Source of the DNA: Marinobacter sp. X15-166B
Lineage (GTDB): Bacteria; Pseudomonadota; Gammaproteobacteria; Pseudomonadales; Oleiphilaceae
Direction: 5' to 3'
Length of the DNA: 64,000 bases
NCBI RefSeq assembly: GCF_001752365.1
Contig: NZ_MEIY01000001.1
Span: forward strand, 1,105,049-1,169,048
Position numbers and translations under genes: made by a program. Positions within the stretch are counted from its first letter, which is position 1. Each line of letters opens with the position of its first letter. Under the pieces are notes generated by a model. That model saw only the letters and a list, made by a program, of their open reading frames with translations, had not been told where the DNA came from and did not search any database. Below, piece by piece: positions 36,416-44,877 of the stretch.

Positions 36416-36529
36416 TATTGTTATCTCCTGCGTGGTGCACCGGCATCAGTCTTTCCTGGTGCACGTGAAATTTCGTCGCGGTGTTGGTGGCGCTCGCCCG
36501 GCCACTCCCCCACGACTTTTTTGTATTTT

Positions 36530-36549
36530 TTTCAGCGTACACATTATTG
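36530..36549. promoter_or_regulatory. Putative operator, copy 4 (nicX)
   Basis: TTTCAGCGTACACATTATTG, centred about 124 bases upstream of the nicX start. It shares a 13-base identical core (CGTACACATTATT) with the site at 28304, upstream of the Rieske operon. Confidence 0.6.
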
Positions 36550-36714
36550 TTTGTCAGTTCAACGACTTTCCCCCAATATCTGCGGCGCATTTAGACCGCC
36601 ACAAACAAACTTATAATAATCAAAAAGTTATAGAGAATTCGTCAGGTGGAACGTCCGTGTGACGCAGTGAAAGTCAATGCACCGCTTCACCAAGTAGCCA
36701 GTCTGCGCACAACT

Positions 36715-36734
36715 AAATAACGTATACGCTATTA
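36715..36734. promoter_or_regulatory. Putative operator, copy 5
   Basis: AAATAACGTATACGCTATTA, a good palindrome with centre GTATAC. It matches the site at 28881 at 16 of 20 positions and the site at 28304 at 14 of 20. It is about 310 bases upstream of nicX and just after the end of the NTF2-like gene. Confidence 0.65.
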
Positions 36735-36848
36735 CTGCCGGGCGTTTCCGCCGGTCATTCGGGGCGCTCCACGGAGGTCATGCAGCACTTCAGCGATCGC
36801 TGGCAAGCGGGGCGAACTGCGGGTTTACACGGTGAGAAGTTATTGCTG

Positions 36849-37229
36849 TCAGTGGCCGGCGGAAGGGAGATTGCCCCCCAACATGTTTTCAACCACGGCA
36901 GCGTTATAGAAGGCTTCGACCGTCTGGATTTTATCGCCTCGCACTCGGAACCAGACCGCAAGGCGTACATCCCCAATGGGCTCAAAATTGGTGCGGTAAT
37001 CGAGGATTGCGAACACATGCTCGCCGTCAGCGCTGAGCTGGCGGATGATCAGGTCTTTCTGGATCGCCGCCATCCCGAACTGATAGGACAACATGTCATC
37101 GGGGCTGAGGAACCGCATGTTCGGCCCCACGTATTCAAAACCCTCGGTCACCAGCGAACCCTTGGCCTGGTCAAACCGTTGGGCCTGAATATCAGCGATA
37201 AACTGCGCCACTATGTCTTTTGGCAGCAT
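36849..37229 (-). CDS. NTF2/SnoaL-like small protein
   Basis: 126 residues with a cone-shaped NTF2-like fold: helical N-terminus DIVAQFIADIQAQRFDQAKG near 4-23, GFEYVGPNMRF near 30, LDYRTNFEPIGDVRLAVWFRVRGDKIQTVEAFYN near 76-109. The family includes isomerases, cyclases and ligand-binding proteins. GGAGTG precedes ATG 37229. It lies upstream of nicX on the same strand and may belong to the cluster, but the gap contains a putative operator. Role unknown. Confidence 0.75.
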   Translation of the reverse strand: MLPKDIVAQFIADIQAQRFDQAKGSLVTEGFEYVGPNMRFLSPDDMLSYQFGMAAIQKDLIIRQLSADGEHVFAILDYRTNFEPIGDVRLAVWFRVRGDKIQTVEAFYNAAVVENMLGGNLPSAGH

Positions 37230-37490
37230 GAGGACACTCCATTGTTACGGCGAAACCATGTCACTTGTATACCAAAAAACACCCCGCCGACCAATGGGCC
37301 TTTTTGGGCCCTGGCAGTGATTCACAAGGCTTCAGGGGGAAATCAGAGTCCGGCGGGGGCCAGAGGCAAGGGTGCAGACAGGTTGTGCAGAGATCCCATG
37401 CAGCGGCGCATTTCGGGTGTCTCTCAAGAGACTGATGATACTTCCATGGGTATCGAGGGATCTGCTGCCCGGTGCGGCCCCGGGCTGTGG

Positions 37491-38126
37491 TCACGCCCCA
37501 TAGCCGGCAAAGGTGTCATACAGGTTGTACACCACCAAGGTGACCAGTACACCCGCCATGGACTTGTTGAACAGCGATAAGTGTTTGCTTTGCAGCCTGG
37601 TGGCTATCAACCGGCCGAGGCCGACCCAAAGATACACAGACACAAAACACACCAGGAAGAACACCGATACGTATAACGCCAGGGTGAACAGGTACTCCTC
37701 CCGATTCAGATACAGGGCCGCCCCCGCCATGGACACCAGCCAGGCTTTGGGGTTGATGATCTGCAGCACCGAGCCCTGATAAAACCCCGGTATCCGCGCC
37801 TCACCGGCGGTTTTGTCCAGCGCTGTGTCTGAGCGCGCCATTCTGGATGCCAGATAGAGCATATACCCAGAGCCCACCAGCACCAGCGCATTGGCCAGAT
37901 ACGTATTGGTCTTCAGCAATTGGCTGACCCCGAACCCGGCGACGAGAATAACCAGCGACAGCCCGGCGGTGGCGCCCAACACAAAAGGCACATTCGCTCT
38001 GAGCCCGTTGTTGGCTCCGGAGATACTGGCCAGGATGTTCACCGGCCCCGGTGTGGCACAGGTCGCGAACGCAAACACCGCTATTTTTAACCCTAACATC
38101 AGCTGTTCATAACCTGTCTCAATCAC
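37491..38126 (-). CDS. LysE/RhtB family exporter
   Basis: 211 residues with six helices. Family marks: FATCATPGPVNILASISGANNGLRA near 19-43, GSGYMLYLASRMARS near 85-99 and GSVLQIINPKAWLVSMAGAALYL near 117-139. LysE proteins export amino acids and related small molecules; substrate unknown. The GTG start at 38126 overlaps the stop of the MarR gene by eight bases, so the two are coupled. An ATG ten codons later is possible. It is the last gene of the dctPQM-marR-lysE unit. Confidence 0.85.
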   Translation of the reverse strand: MIETGYEQLMLGLKIAVFAFATCATPGPVNILASISGANNGLRANVPFVLGATAGLSLVILVAGFGVSQLLKTNTYLANALVLVGSGYMLYLASRMARSDTALDKTAGEARIPGFYQGSVLQIINPKAWLVSMAGAALYLNREEYLFTLALYVSVFFLVCFVSVYLWVGLGRLIATRLQSKHLSLFNKSMAGVLVTLVVYNLYDTFAGYGA

Positions 38127-38655
38127 CCATCCGGTTCAGTTGTCTTTCCAGTTTGCTCATGGAGTTAAGCAAATTGCGATACTCTTCCACACTGAGTGTG
38201 GACATCAGTTCGGCCTCCCAGGCCTGGGCATCGAGGATCAAATCATCCAGCATGCGGGCACTCTCGGGCGTCAGATGGAGGTCGTGGATGCGCTGATCCT
38301 GCGGCGAAGGCGACCGATAGATCAGCCCCCGTTCCTCCAGCGCCCGGATGGCGCGTGACACCCGCGCCTTGTCCATATTGGTGTAGGCGCAGATTTTCTT
38401 GGCGGTCAAGTCGTCGCAGTGGCTCAGCCAGGCGAGCACCCGCCACTGGGCGACATTCAGGCCGTAGCGTTCCGAGTACATGCGCTCCAGTTCACCGCTG
38501 ATCCGATCCGCCAACCGGTTGAGCCGGTAAGGCAAAAACTGGTTAAGGTCCAGCTCCTGCCGGACCGGCTTGGTGGTTTGGGTGCCGCCATCTCCTGTCG
38601 GGTCTGCGGCTGCGCCCTTGCTGCGGTCCACAGCACTTTTGTGGTACTTGTCCAT
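38119..38655 (-). CDS. MarR family regulator of the TRAP/aromatic island
   Basis: 178 residues, longer than NicR because of a 35-residue basic, disordered N-terminus. The winged helix is intact: LNVAQWRVLAWLSHCDD near 66-82, TAKKICAYTNMDKARVSRAIRALEERGLI near 84-112, DQRIHDLHLT near 119-128. It sits between dctM (12 bases upstream) and lysE. It probably controls the divergent promoters at 41593-41888; this is inferred from position. It does not closely resemble NicR. Confidence 0.85.
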   Translation of the reverse strand: MDKYHKSAVDRSKGAAADPTGDGGTQTTKPVRQELDLNQFLPYRLNRLADRISGELERMYSERYGLNVAQWRVLAWLSHCDDLTAKKICAYTNMDKARVSRAIRALEERGLIYRSPSPQDQRIHDLHLTPESARMLDDLILDAQAWEAELMSTLSVEEYRNLLNSMSKLERQLNRMGD

Positions 38656-38667
38656 GACAACAACTCT

Positions 38668-39963
38668 CTAGTAAAGCAGCTGTGGCAGGAAGAGCACAAC
38701 ACCTGGAAACACCAGCACCAGAAGAGCACGCAACGTACCCGCTACCCAAAACGGAGTTACCCCCCGGAAAATGGTCCCCGTACTCACATCCGGTAACACC
38801 GCCCGCAATACAAAAACGTTCATTCCGACCGGTGGAGTGATCAGGCTGATCTCGATGACAATTACCACCAGAATCCCGAACCACACCAGGTCGTAACCCA
38901 AACCCGCCACCACTGGAAAAAACACCGGCACGGTCAGCAGCAGCATTGACATGCTTTCGAACACACAACCGAGCAACACGTAGATGGCCAGAATCACCAA
39001 GATTACCATAAACGGCGCCACATCGACGCTGTTTACCAGCGCCAACAGATCATTCGGCAGCCCCGCCCGGTTAATGAAATTGGCAAAGATCAGCGCAGTG
39101 AGCACCACCGCAAACAGCATTGCGGTGGTCCGCACCGTATCAATCAGCACGCTCATCAATACCTTAGGCGTAAGGGTCCGGCGCCACAGCGCGATCACGA
39201 ACGCACCCATGGCCCCCACCCCCGCTGCTTCGGTCGGCGTGAAGATACCCAGGTAAATCCCCCCGATGACCAATACGAACAGCGCCAGCGTGCTGCCCAC
39301 GCTCTTCAACGCTGTCAATCGCGCCACCCAGGTTTCCCGTTCCCCCGCCGGTCCCGCCGCCGGATCGCGCCACAATACCCATTTGACGGCCACCAGATAA
39401 AACAAAATCCCCAACAATCCCGGAATAAAGCCCGCTGCAAACAGCTCGCGGATACTGGTCTCGGTGAGTATGCCGTAAATCACCAGCATCACACTGGGCG
39501 GGATCAGGATTCCCAGGGTACCGCCAGCAGCAATGGCCGCCGAGGCCAGTGAGTCTTTGTAGCCATACTTGCGCATCTGCGGCATGGCCACACGACCCAT
39601 GGTTGCGGCCGTTGCCAGACTCGAACCGCAAATGGCGCTGAACCCGCCACAGGCAACAATGGTGGCCATCGCCTGCCCCCCTTTGCGATGGCCGAGAAAA
39701 CCATTAGACGCGCGGAACAAGGCATCTGACAGCCCCGCCTGGGAGACGAGGTTGCCCATCAGGATGAACAACGGGATTACCGACAAACCGTAATCCATGG
39801 CAGTGTCGATGGTTCGGCGGGCCGCCATGGATTCCGCCGCAGTCCAGTTGCCGGTCAGGTAGTAGTAGCCCACAAAGCCGACAATGCCCATGGCAAAGGC
39901 CAGGGGTACGCGGAGAAACGCCAACAGCAGCAGCGCCGCAAAGCCGTATATCGACTCAATCAT
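38668..39963 (-). CDS. dctM: TRAP transporter large permease (DctM)
   Basis: 431 residues with about twelve helices. Characteristic segments: AMGIVGFVGYYYLTGN near 25-40, IPLFILMGNLVSQAGLSDALF near 62-82, AICGSSLATAATMGRVAMPQM near 110-130 and GTLGILIPPSVMLVIYGILTETS near 149-171. Its start overlaps the dctQ stop by eight bases. It forms the ion-coupled permease with DctQ. Substrate presumably an aromatic or dicarboxylate acid, given the neighbours. Confidence 0.93.
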   Translation of the reverse strand: MIESIYGFAALLLLAFLRVPLAFAMGIVGFVGYYYLTGNWTAAESMAARRTIDTAMDYGLSVIPLFILMGNLVSQAGLSDALFRASNGFLGHRKGGQAMATIVACGGFSAICGSSLATAATMGRVAMPQMRKYGYKDSLASAAIAAGGTLGILIPPSVMLVIYGILTETSIRELFAAGFIPGLLGILFYLVAVKWVLWRDPAAGPAGERETWVARLTALKSVGSTLALFVLVIGGIYLGIFTPTEAAGVGAMGAFVIALWRRTLTPKVLMSVLIDTVRTTAMLFAVVLTALIFANFINRAGLPNDLLALVNSVDVAPFMVILVILAIYVLLGCVFESMSMLLLTVPVFFPVVAGLGYDLVWFGILVVIVIEISLITPPVGMNVFVLRAVLPDVSTGTIFRGVTPFWVAGTLRALLVLVFPGVVLFLPQLLY

Positions 39964-40498
39964 TGTGTCTCCCCGGGCTCAATGGCCCACCCTGAATGAC
40001 CCGGCCGATGCCTTCCAGCAGATAACAAACCGCCCGCGCCAACGACAGCAAAGCCGAGATGCCCAGCAATATCGCCATCAGGCAGATCAGATAACCGGTA
40101 GGGAGACGCAAAAACTCGGTGACGTCCCCCCAATCGAAGGCCCGCATCCCGAGAACCCATACCCGCCCCGCCATCACCCACAAGGCGGCGGTCACGATCA
40201 GATTGACCAGCAACTGACGCAGCCACACCCAACGGGCCGGATACACCGCATCCAGCAGATCGACACTGATATGCTCTTCCCGCCAGCACACCATGGGTAG
40301 CGCCAGAAACACCAGCGCCGCGAGCATCAGTTGGGTCAGCTCCACGGTGCCGGTAATCGGCGAGTTAAAAAAATAGCGGCCACACACATCCACGGTGGTC
40401 AGCAGCATCAACGCGAAAAGGGTGGCACCGGCCACCCCCTCCAGGACGCGCTGCAAGACCTGCCCAATGGTTGACCAGCTTGTTGTCGTGGTCTGCAT
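39956..40498 (-). CDS. dctQ: TRAP transporter small permease (DctQ)
   Basis: 180 residues from ATG 40498, with four helices. GATLFALMLLTTVDVCGRYFF near 26-46 and the ELTQLMLAALVFLALPMVCWREEHISVDLL stretch near 57-86 are typical of DctQ. An earlier TTG gives two more residues but is less likely. It lies 38 bases after dctP. Confidence 0.9.
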   Translation of the reverse strand: MQTTTTSWSTIGQVLQRVLEGVAGATLFALMLLTTVDVCGRYFFNSPITGTVELTQLMLAALVFLALPMVCWREEHISVDLLDAVYPARWVWLRQLLVNLIVTAALWVMAGRVWVLGMRAFDWGDVTEFLRLPTGYLICLMAILLGISALLSLARAVCYLLEGIGRVIQGGPLSPGRHND

Positions 40499-40536
40499 GT
40501 TCAAGTCTCTGTGTGCTTTTTTTGGATTGGTGTGTT

Positions 40537-41592
40537 TCAGATGGCGTCGACCAGCGCGTCGATGCTGTCTTTTCCAGCCTCAACCGCAAGCCGCTGCCGG
40601 AAGTACTGCAAGGCCTCCTGTGGATCGAATCCTTGCGAGCCGACCGCCTTGGCCCAATCGGCGATCAGGCGGTCGGAAACCTCTCGCAACATGGCGATAT
40701 CTTTTTCATCAGCCTGGGTGAAAGTATTGCCCTGCTGTTTGGCAAACTCGACCCCGCGCCGATCGGACACATCCATCATGTAACCGAACAGGCGCGACAG
40801 GCGCTCCCCCGACACCGCCTCGATGGCTTTGCGGTCCGCCGCGGATACCCGATCCCACACCGTGGGATTCATGACGATGGCAAAGCTGCCACGGTAGAAA
40901 CCGCCGTCCACGGTCAGCGTATAGGGAGACACTTCCGCCAACCGGAAACTGCGCAGACTCTCAAGCGTCAGCATGGCGCCATCAATGACCCCCTGCGAGG
41001 CCGCCTCATAGGCACCGGTCGGCGGCAGCGCCACACCGGTGACGTTGATCGCGTTCGCCAGTCCGGACATCACCCCGCCACCGATACGCAGCCGGTTTCC
41101 GGACAACTGATCGAGGGTCTCAATTTTTTTGCTGGTAAATATCTGTCCAGGTCCGTGGATCCCCATGGCCATCACCTCCAGACCGCGGTGCTCGCGCGCC
41201 TGGGCCAGATGTTCCTGGTGGGTATGCCAATAGGCGGCCGAGGCCACTTCAGATGAGAAGGCCTCAAAGGTGGGAAACTCGGGCAGCTGGGTCAGTTTGA
41301 AGCGCCCGGCCATGTGGCCGTGGAAAATCCAGCTGGCGTCGGCGACCCCGTCGGCCACCAGCGCCATTTGCGACGGGGGCGGTCCGAGGCCTTCGGTGAC
41401 CTGAAGGGTGACACGCCCATCGGTGGCTTCTTCTATCCAACTTTTCCAGGTTGGCCAGACGATGGTATTGATGCCGTGATTGGGGCCGCCCCAACTGCTG
41501 ACGTTGATGGTGGTTTGCGCCACTGCCGGAGTTGCCAGCATGAGACTGGCAGACGCCACAGCGCCGATCATTAGGTGAGTTATTTTATTCAT
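40537..41592 (-). CDS. dctP: TRAP transporter substrate-binding protein (DctP)
   Basis: 351 residues with a signal peptide (MNKITHLMIGAVASASLMLA, cleaved after AVA at about 25). The DctP fold is clear: LTQLPEFPTFEAFSSEVASAAYWH near 98-121, KKIETLDQLSGNRLRIGGG near 155 and SQGVIDGAMLTLESLRSF near 194-211, where the conserved arginine that binds the carboxylate is expected near GNRLRIGG. It is periplasmic and delivers an organic acid to DctQM. It is the first gene of the left-reading operon and faces the MBL gene. Confidence 0.92.
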   Translation of the reverse strand: MNKITHLMIGAVASASLMLATPAVAQTTINVSSWGGPNHGINTIVWPTWKSWIEEATDGRVTLQVTEGLGPPPSQMALVADGVADASWIFHGHMAGRFKLTQLPEFPTFEAFSSEVASAAYWHTHQEHLAQAREHRGLEVMAMGIHGPGQIFTSKKIETLDQLSGNRLRIGGGVMSGLANAINVTGVALPPTGAYEAASQGVIDGAMLTLESLRSFRLAEVSPYTLTVDGGFYRGSFAIVMNPTVWDRVSAADRKAIEAVSGERLSRLFGYMMDVSDRRGVEFAKQQGNTFTQADEKDIAMLREVSDRLIADWAKAVGSQGFDPQEALQYFRQRLAVEAGKDSIDALVDAI

Positions 41593-41888
41593 TGTTATAC
41601 ACCCCTGCTGTCATCCATAAAAGAGCGAGCGCCGGGCTTGCACCGACAGAACCACCATGCCGGCCATTGGTATCTCGCGCAACTAATTTGTACAAACAAT
41701 ACCCTAGACTTAAGTATAACCAACAGACAAACCCATTGATTTAGTACAACTTTTGAACAGAACCAAGCGCTCCGCCCACCGAATACCGCCCCCTCAATTA
41801 GACAAGAAGTTTCAAAAGAAACTATTATGATCAAAAAAACAATCGGGGCATCTTGCCGAACCGAACACCCGACGGGACCGGAGCAACC
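41593..41888. promoter_or_regulatory. Divergent control region of the homogentisate island
   Basis: 296 bases between the start codons of dctP and the MBL gene. It contains the perfect palindrome TTTGTACAAA at 41687-41696, set in AACTAATTTGTACAAACAAT, and a second partial site TTAGTACAAC at 41741. These are candidate operators for the nearby MarR regulator. I found no gene in it. Confidence 0.65.
41687..41696. promoter_or_regulatory. Palindrome TTTGTACAAA, candidate MarR operator
   Basis: Ten-base perfect inverted repeat, with a similar half-site GTACAA at 41744. It does not resemble the nic operator motif, so a different regulator is expected. It sits about 95 bases upstream of dctP and about 190 from the MBL start. 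Confidence 0.5.
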
Positions 41889-42857
41889 ATGAGCAAACAG
41901 TTCGCATCGCACGCAGACACTGAAGAAAAGCAGATCAGCTTTACCCGACTGGCTGAGGGCCTGTACGCCTACACCGCCGAAGGCGACCCCAACTCGGGCG
42001 TCATCATCGGTGACGACAGCGTGATGGTCATCGACACGCAGGCTACCCCCATCATGGCCGCGGATGTCATCCGCCGGATTCGCGAGGTCACCGACAAGCC
42101 GATCAAGCACGTCGTCATGACCCATTACCACGCGGTACGGGTGCTGGGTGCCTCGGCCTATCAGGCCGACAACATTTACGCCAGTCAGAACACCTACGAT
42201 TTGATCGTCGAGCGTGGCGCACAGGACTATGAATCCGAGGTGGGCCGTTTTCCGCGCCTGTTCAAGGGCGTTGATTCGGTGCCGGGACTGACCTGGCCGA
42301 ACATCGTGTTCCGGCAGGAGCTGACCGTGTTCATGGGCGCGCGCGAAGTACGCATTCTCCACCTGGGCCATGGCCACACCAAGGGTGACACGGTGGTCTG
42401 GCTGCCCGAGGAGCAGGTGCTGTTCTCCGGCGATCTGGTCGAATACGGCGCCACCCCCTACACCGGCGACGCCTACCACGAGGACTGGCCCGCCACTCTG
42501 GATCGCCTGCTGGCGCTCAATCCGCAGAAACTGGTGCCGGGACGTGGGGATGCCCTGCAGACCCCCGAACAATGCCAGGAAGCAATTCAGGGCACCCGGG
42601 ACTTCCTCGCCGAGATGTATGAGAGCGTCAGAGCCGGCAAGGCGGCGGGTAAATCTCTGTCGCAGTGCTACGCCGACACCTACGCCCTGTTGAAGCCCAA
42701 GTATGGTCACTGGGTGATATTTGATCATTGCCTGCCCTTTAACATCACCCGCTGTTACGACGAGGCCGGCGGCGAATACACCGATCCGCGCATCTGGACG
42801 GCAGAACGCGACACCCAGATGTGGCACGCCCTTCAGGACGTGGTCGAACGCCAGTAA
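41889..42857 (+). CDS. MBL-fold hydrolase-like protein with degenerate metal motif
   Basis: 322 residues. The fold is recognisable: VVIGDDSVMVIDTQATP-type strand near 38-54, then T78-H-Y-H-A-V-R84 where the canonical motif is THxHxDH. H79 and H81 are kept, but the aspartate and the second-site histidine are V83 and R84. Later ligands H163 (GHGHTKGD) and D182 (FSGDLVEYG) are present. A one-metal or altered site is likely. It is first in the right-reading aromatic operon and 69 bases upstream of the FAD hydroxylase gene. GGAGC precedes the ATG. Function unknown. Confidence 0.8.
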   Translation: MSKQFASHADTEEKQISFTRLAEGLYAYTAEGDPNSGVIIGDDSVMVIDTQATPIMAADVIRRIREVTDKPIKHVVMTHYHAVRVLGASAYQADNIYASQNTYDLIVERGAQDYESEVGRFPRLFKGVDSVPGLTWPNIVFRQELTVFMGAREVRILHLGHGHTKGDTVVWLPEEQVLFSGDLVEYGATPYTGDAYHEDWPATLDRLLALNPQKLVPGRGDALQTPEQCQEAIQGTRDFLAEMYESVRAGKAAGKSLSQCYADTYALLKPKYGHWVIFDHCLPFNITRCYDEAGGEYTDPRIWTAERDTQMWHALQDVVERQ

Positions 42858-42926
42858 CCCTGTGGCCCCGGAGCTGTGCCCGGGGCAGTGTCACGCCGTC
42901 AGCGGGCGGCGTCACCGGAGCAAACA

Positions 42927-44639
42927 ATGCCTGATAATTATAAGAATCCAATCTATCCTTACCGCCGCGCGCCGGAGCTTGATTGCCCCTCCGTGCCGCA
43001 CCGCCCGGTGATCATTGTTGGCGCCGGTCCGACGGGATTGATCGCGGCCATTGACCTGGCAAAGCAAGGTATTGCCAGCGTCCTGCTGGACGACAACAAC
43101 ACCGTCAGCGTCGGTTCGCGGGCCATCTGTTTTTCCAAACGCACCCTGGAAATCATGGACCGGCTGGGCTGCGCCCAGCCGATGCTCGACAAAGGGGTCA
43201 CCTGGCAGCGTGGCCGGGTGTTCTTTCAGGAACGCGAAGTCTACGATTTCAATCTGCTGCCCGAGGAAGGCCACCGCATTCCGGCGTTCATCAACCTGCA
43301 GCAGTACTATCTGGAAGAGTATCTGGTCGATCGCGCCCAGCAGCTTGCCGGGTACATCGACCTCCGCTGGCAACACAAGGTTACCCACGTGGACAGCCAG
43401 ACTGACCACAGTGTGGTGACCGTGACGACCGAGGACGGGGACTACCAACTCAGCTGTGACTATTTGCTGGTGGCTGACGGCGCCAACAGCCGGATCCGTG
43501 ACCGTCTGGGGCTGGCAAGCACAGGCCAGGTGTTCCAGGATCGCTTTCTGATCGCAGACGTGATCATGACCGCCGACTTTCCCACCGAACGGTGGTTCTG
43601 GTTCGACCCGCCGTTTCATCCCGACCAGTCCGTGCTGCTGCACAAGCAGCCCGACAATGTCTGGCGCATCGATTTCCAGCTCGGCTGGGATGCGGACCCC
43701 GACGAAGAACGGCAAGAACAAAACATCCGCCCCCGGGTGCAGGCCATGCTGGGCGCAGACGTCGAGTTCGAACTGGCGTGGACCAGCGTCTACACCTTCC
43801 GCTGCCGCAAGATGGATCATTTTATCCACAACCGGGTGTTCTTCATGGGGGACGCAGCCCATCAGGTCTCGCCGTTTGGCGCCCGCGGCGCCAATGGCGG
43901 TGCCCAGAGCATCGACAACCTGGCGTGGAAACTGGCGCTGGTGCTGAAGGGGCAGGCACCGCCCGCACTGCTCGACACCTACAACACCGAGCGCCAGCAG
44001 GGGGCCGCGGAAAACATTCTTCACTCGACCCGGGCCACCGACTTTATTACGCCCAAGAGCCCCATCAGCAAGCTGTTCCGCGACACCACCCTGGAACTGG
44101 CCGAAACTTTTCCATTCGCGCGCAGTCTGGTGAACAGCGGCCGGCTGTCATTGCCTTGCCGCTACCGCCATTCCCCACTCAATGGGGCCAACGAACCCAC
44201 CATGCCGGCGGCTGTGGGCCCCGGCTGCTCCGCTCAGGATGCGCCGATCGGGGGCGGCGATGGCCAGCGCTGGTTGCTCAACCAGCTGGGGGATCGGTTT
44301 GTGCTCCTGCTGGATGGCCGGCTGCCCGCCGACCAGGCCGCGGCCCTGCAGCCCTCCCTGCAAACCCTGCTTGACGAGCGCCCGCTGCTGGACCTGTTGT
44401 TGCTGGGGCCGATTGCGCCGGCGCTGGCGGGTCTCCCGCGTACTACACTGATCGAAGACCCTCAGAAGTTGGTGACCCAGCGCTACGGGTTGACGGCCGG
44501 TGCCTGTTATCTGGTGCGCCCGGATCAGCATATCGCCGCCCGCTGGGCGCGTTTCGACGCCCACCACGTTAACCATGCCATGGACCAGGTGCTGGGTATG
44601 CATCTGGCGTCCCGGGAGATTCAACATGTCACGGCTTGA
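42927..44639 (+). CDS. mhaA: FAD-dependent aromatic hydroxylase, probable 3-hydroxyphenylacetate 6-hydroxylase (MhaA-like)
   Basis: 570 residues from ATG 42927 (CCGGAGC upstream). PheA/TfdB-type flavoprotein: GxGxxG in IIVGAGPTGLIAA near 29-41, second FAD motif FFMGDAAHQVSPFGARGANGG near 305-325, C-terminal thioredoxin-like domain from about 430. The next gene encodes a small DUF2783 protein and then hmgA, fahA and maiA. That order matches the two-component MhaA/MhaB hydroxylase of P. putida U, which makes homogentisate from 3-hydroxyphenylacetate. Another ring-hydroxylated substrate is possible; there is no tyrosine-route enzyme in the window. Confidence 0.78.
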   Translation: MPDNYKNPIYPYRRAPELDCPSVPHRPVIIVGAGPTGLIAAIDLAKQGIASVLLDDNNTVSVGSRAICFSKRTLEIMDRLGCAQPMLDKGVTWQRGRVFFQEREVYDFNLLPEEGHRIPAFINLQQYYLEEYLVDRAQQLAGYIDLRWQHKVTHVDSQTDHSVVTVTTEDGDYQLSCDYLLVADGANSRIRDRLGLASTGQVFQDRFLIADVIMTADFPTERWFWFDPPFHPDQSVLLHKQPDNVWRIDFQLGWDADPDEERQEQNIRPRVQAMLGADVEFELAWTSVYTFRCRKMDHFIHNRVFFMGDAAHQVSPFGARGANGGAQSIDNLAWKLALVLKGQAPPALLDTYNTERQQGAAENILHSTRATDFITPKSPISKLFRDTTLELAETFPFARSLVNSGRLSLPCRYRHSPLNGANEPTMPAAVGPGCSAQDAPIGGGDGQRWLLNQLGDRFVLLLDGRLPADQAAALQPSLQTLLDERPLLDLLLLGPIAPALAGLPRTTLIEDPQKLVTQRYGLTAGACYLVRPDQHIAARWARFDAHHVNHAMDQVLGMHLASREIQHVTA

Positions 44640-44862
44640 GCTGAACCCCAACTTCACCGACCCCGACGCCTTTTATGCGGCGCTGACCGACCTGTATCGC
44701 GAGCGCTCCGGGCCGGAATGCGAGCGCATCAACGCCCGCCTGATCTTGCTGCTTGCCAACCACATCGGGGAACAAACGGTTCTGGAGGAGGCCATGGGCA
44801 TTGCCGGCCAGGATAACGCACCGCCCGCAGAGCAGCCCGCGTCAACCCTGCGGCAGCACTGA
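44626..44862 (+). CDS. mhaB: DUF2783 small protein, probable MhaB-type coupling protein
   Basis: 78 residues: NPNFTDPDAFYAALTDLYRERS near 6-27 followed by CERINARLILLLANHIGEQTVLEEAM. It is a helical DUF2783 protein. It begins 14 bases before the end of the hydroxylase gene, so the two are tightly coupled. In P. putida U a small partner of this kind is needed for productive coupling of the MhaA flavoprotein. The last 20 residues are low-complexity. Confidence 0.75.
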   Translation: MSRLELNPNFTDPDAFYAALTDLYRERSGPECERINARLILLLANHIGEQTVLEEAMGIAGQDNAPPAEQPASTLRQH

Positions 44863-44877
44863 AACGAGGACACCTTG

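Larger units (their letters stand above)
36416..36848. promoter_or_regulatory. Control region upstream of nicX
   Basis: 433 bases between nicX and the end of the NTF2-like gene. I found no credible gene: the plus-strand open frame at 36432-36662 has no family likeness. It holds two of the five operator-like motifs, at 36530 and 36715, so it is the likely control region of the nicX operon. Confidence 0.75.

Noticed and set aside
41595..42827. Long minus-strand open frame opposite the MBL gene
   Set aside because: It mirrors the MBL gene on the other strand, is low-complexity and valine/histidine-rich, and has no family likeness. High GC creates such antisense frames across this window, including those opposite mhaA, hmgA and nicC.
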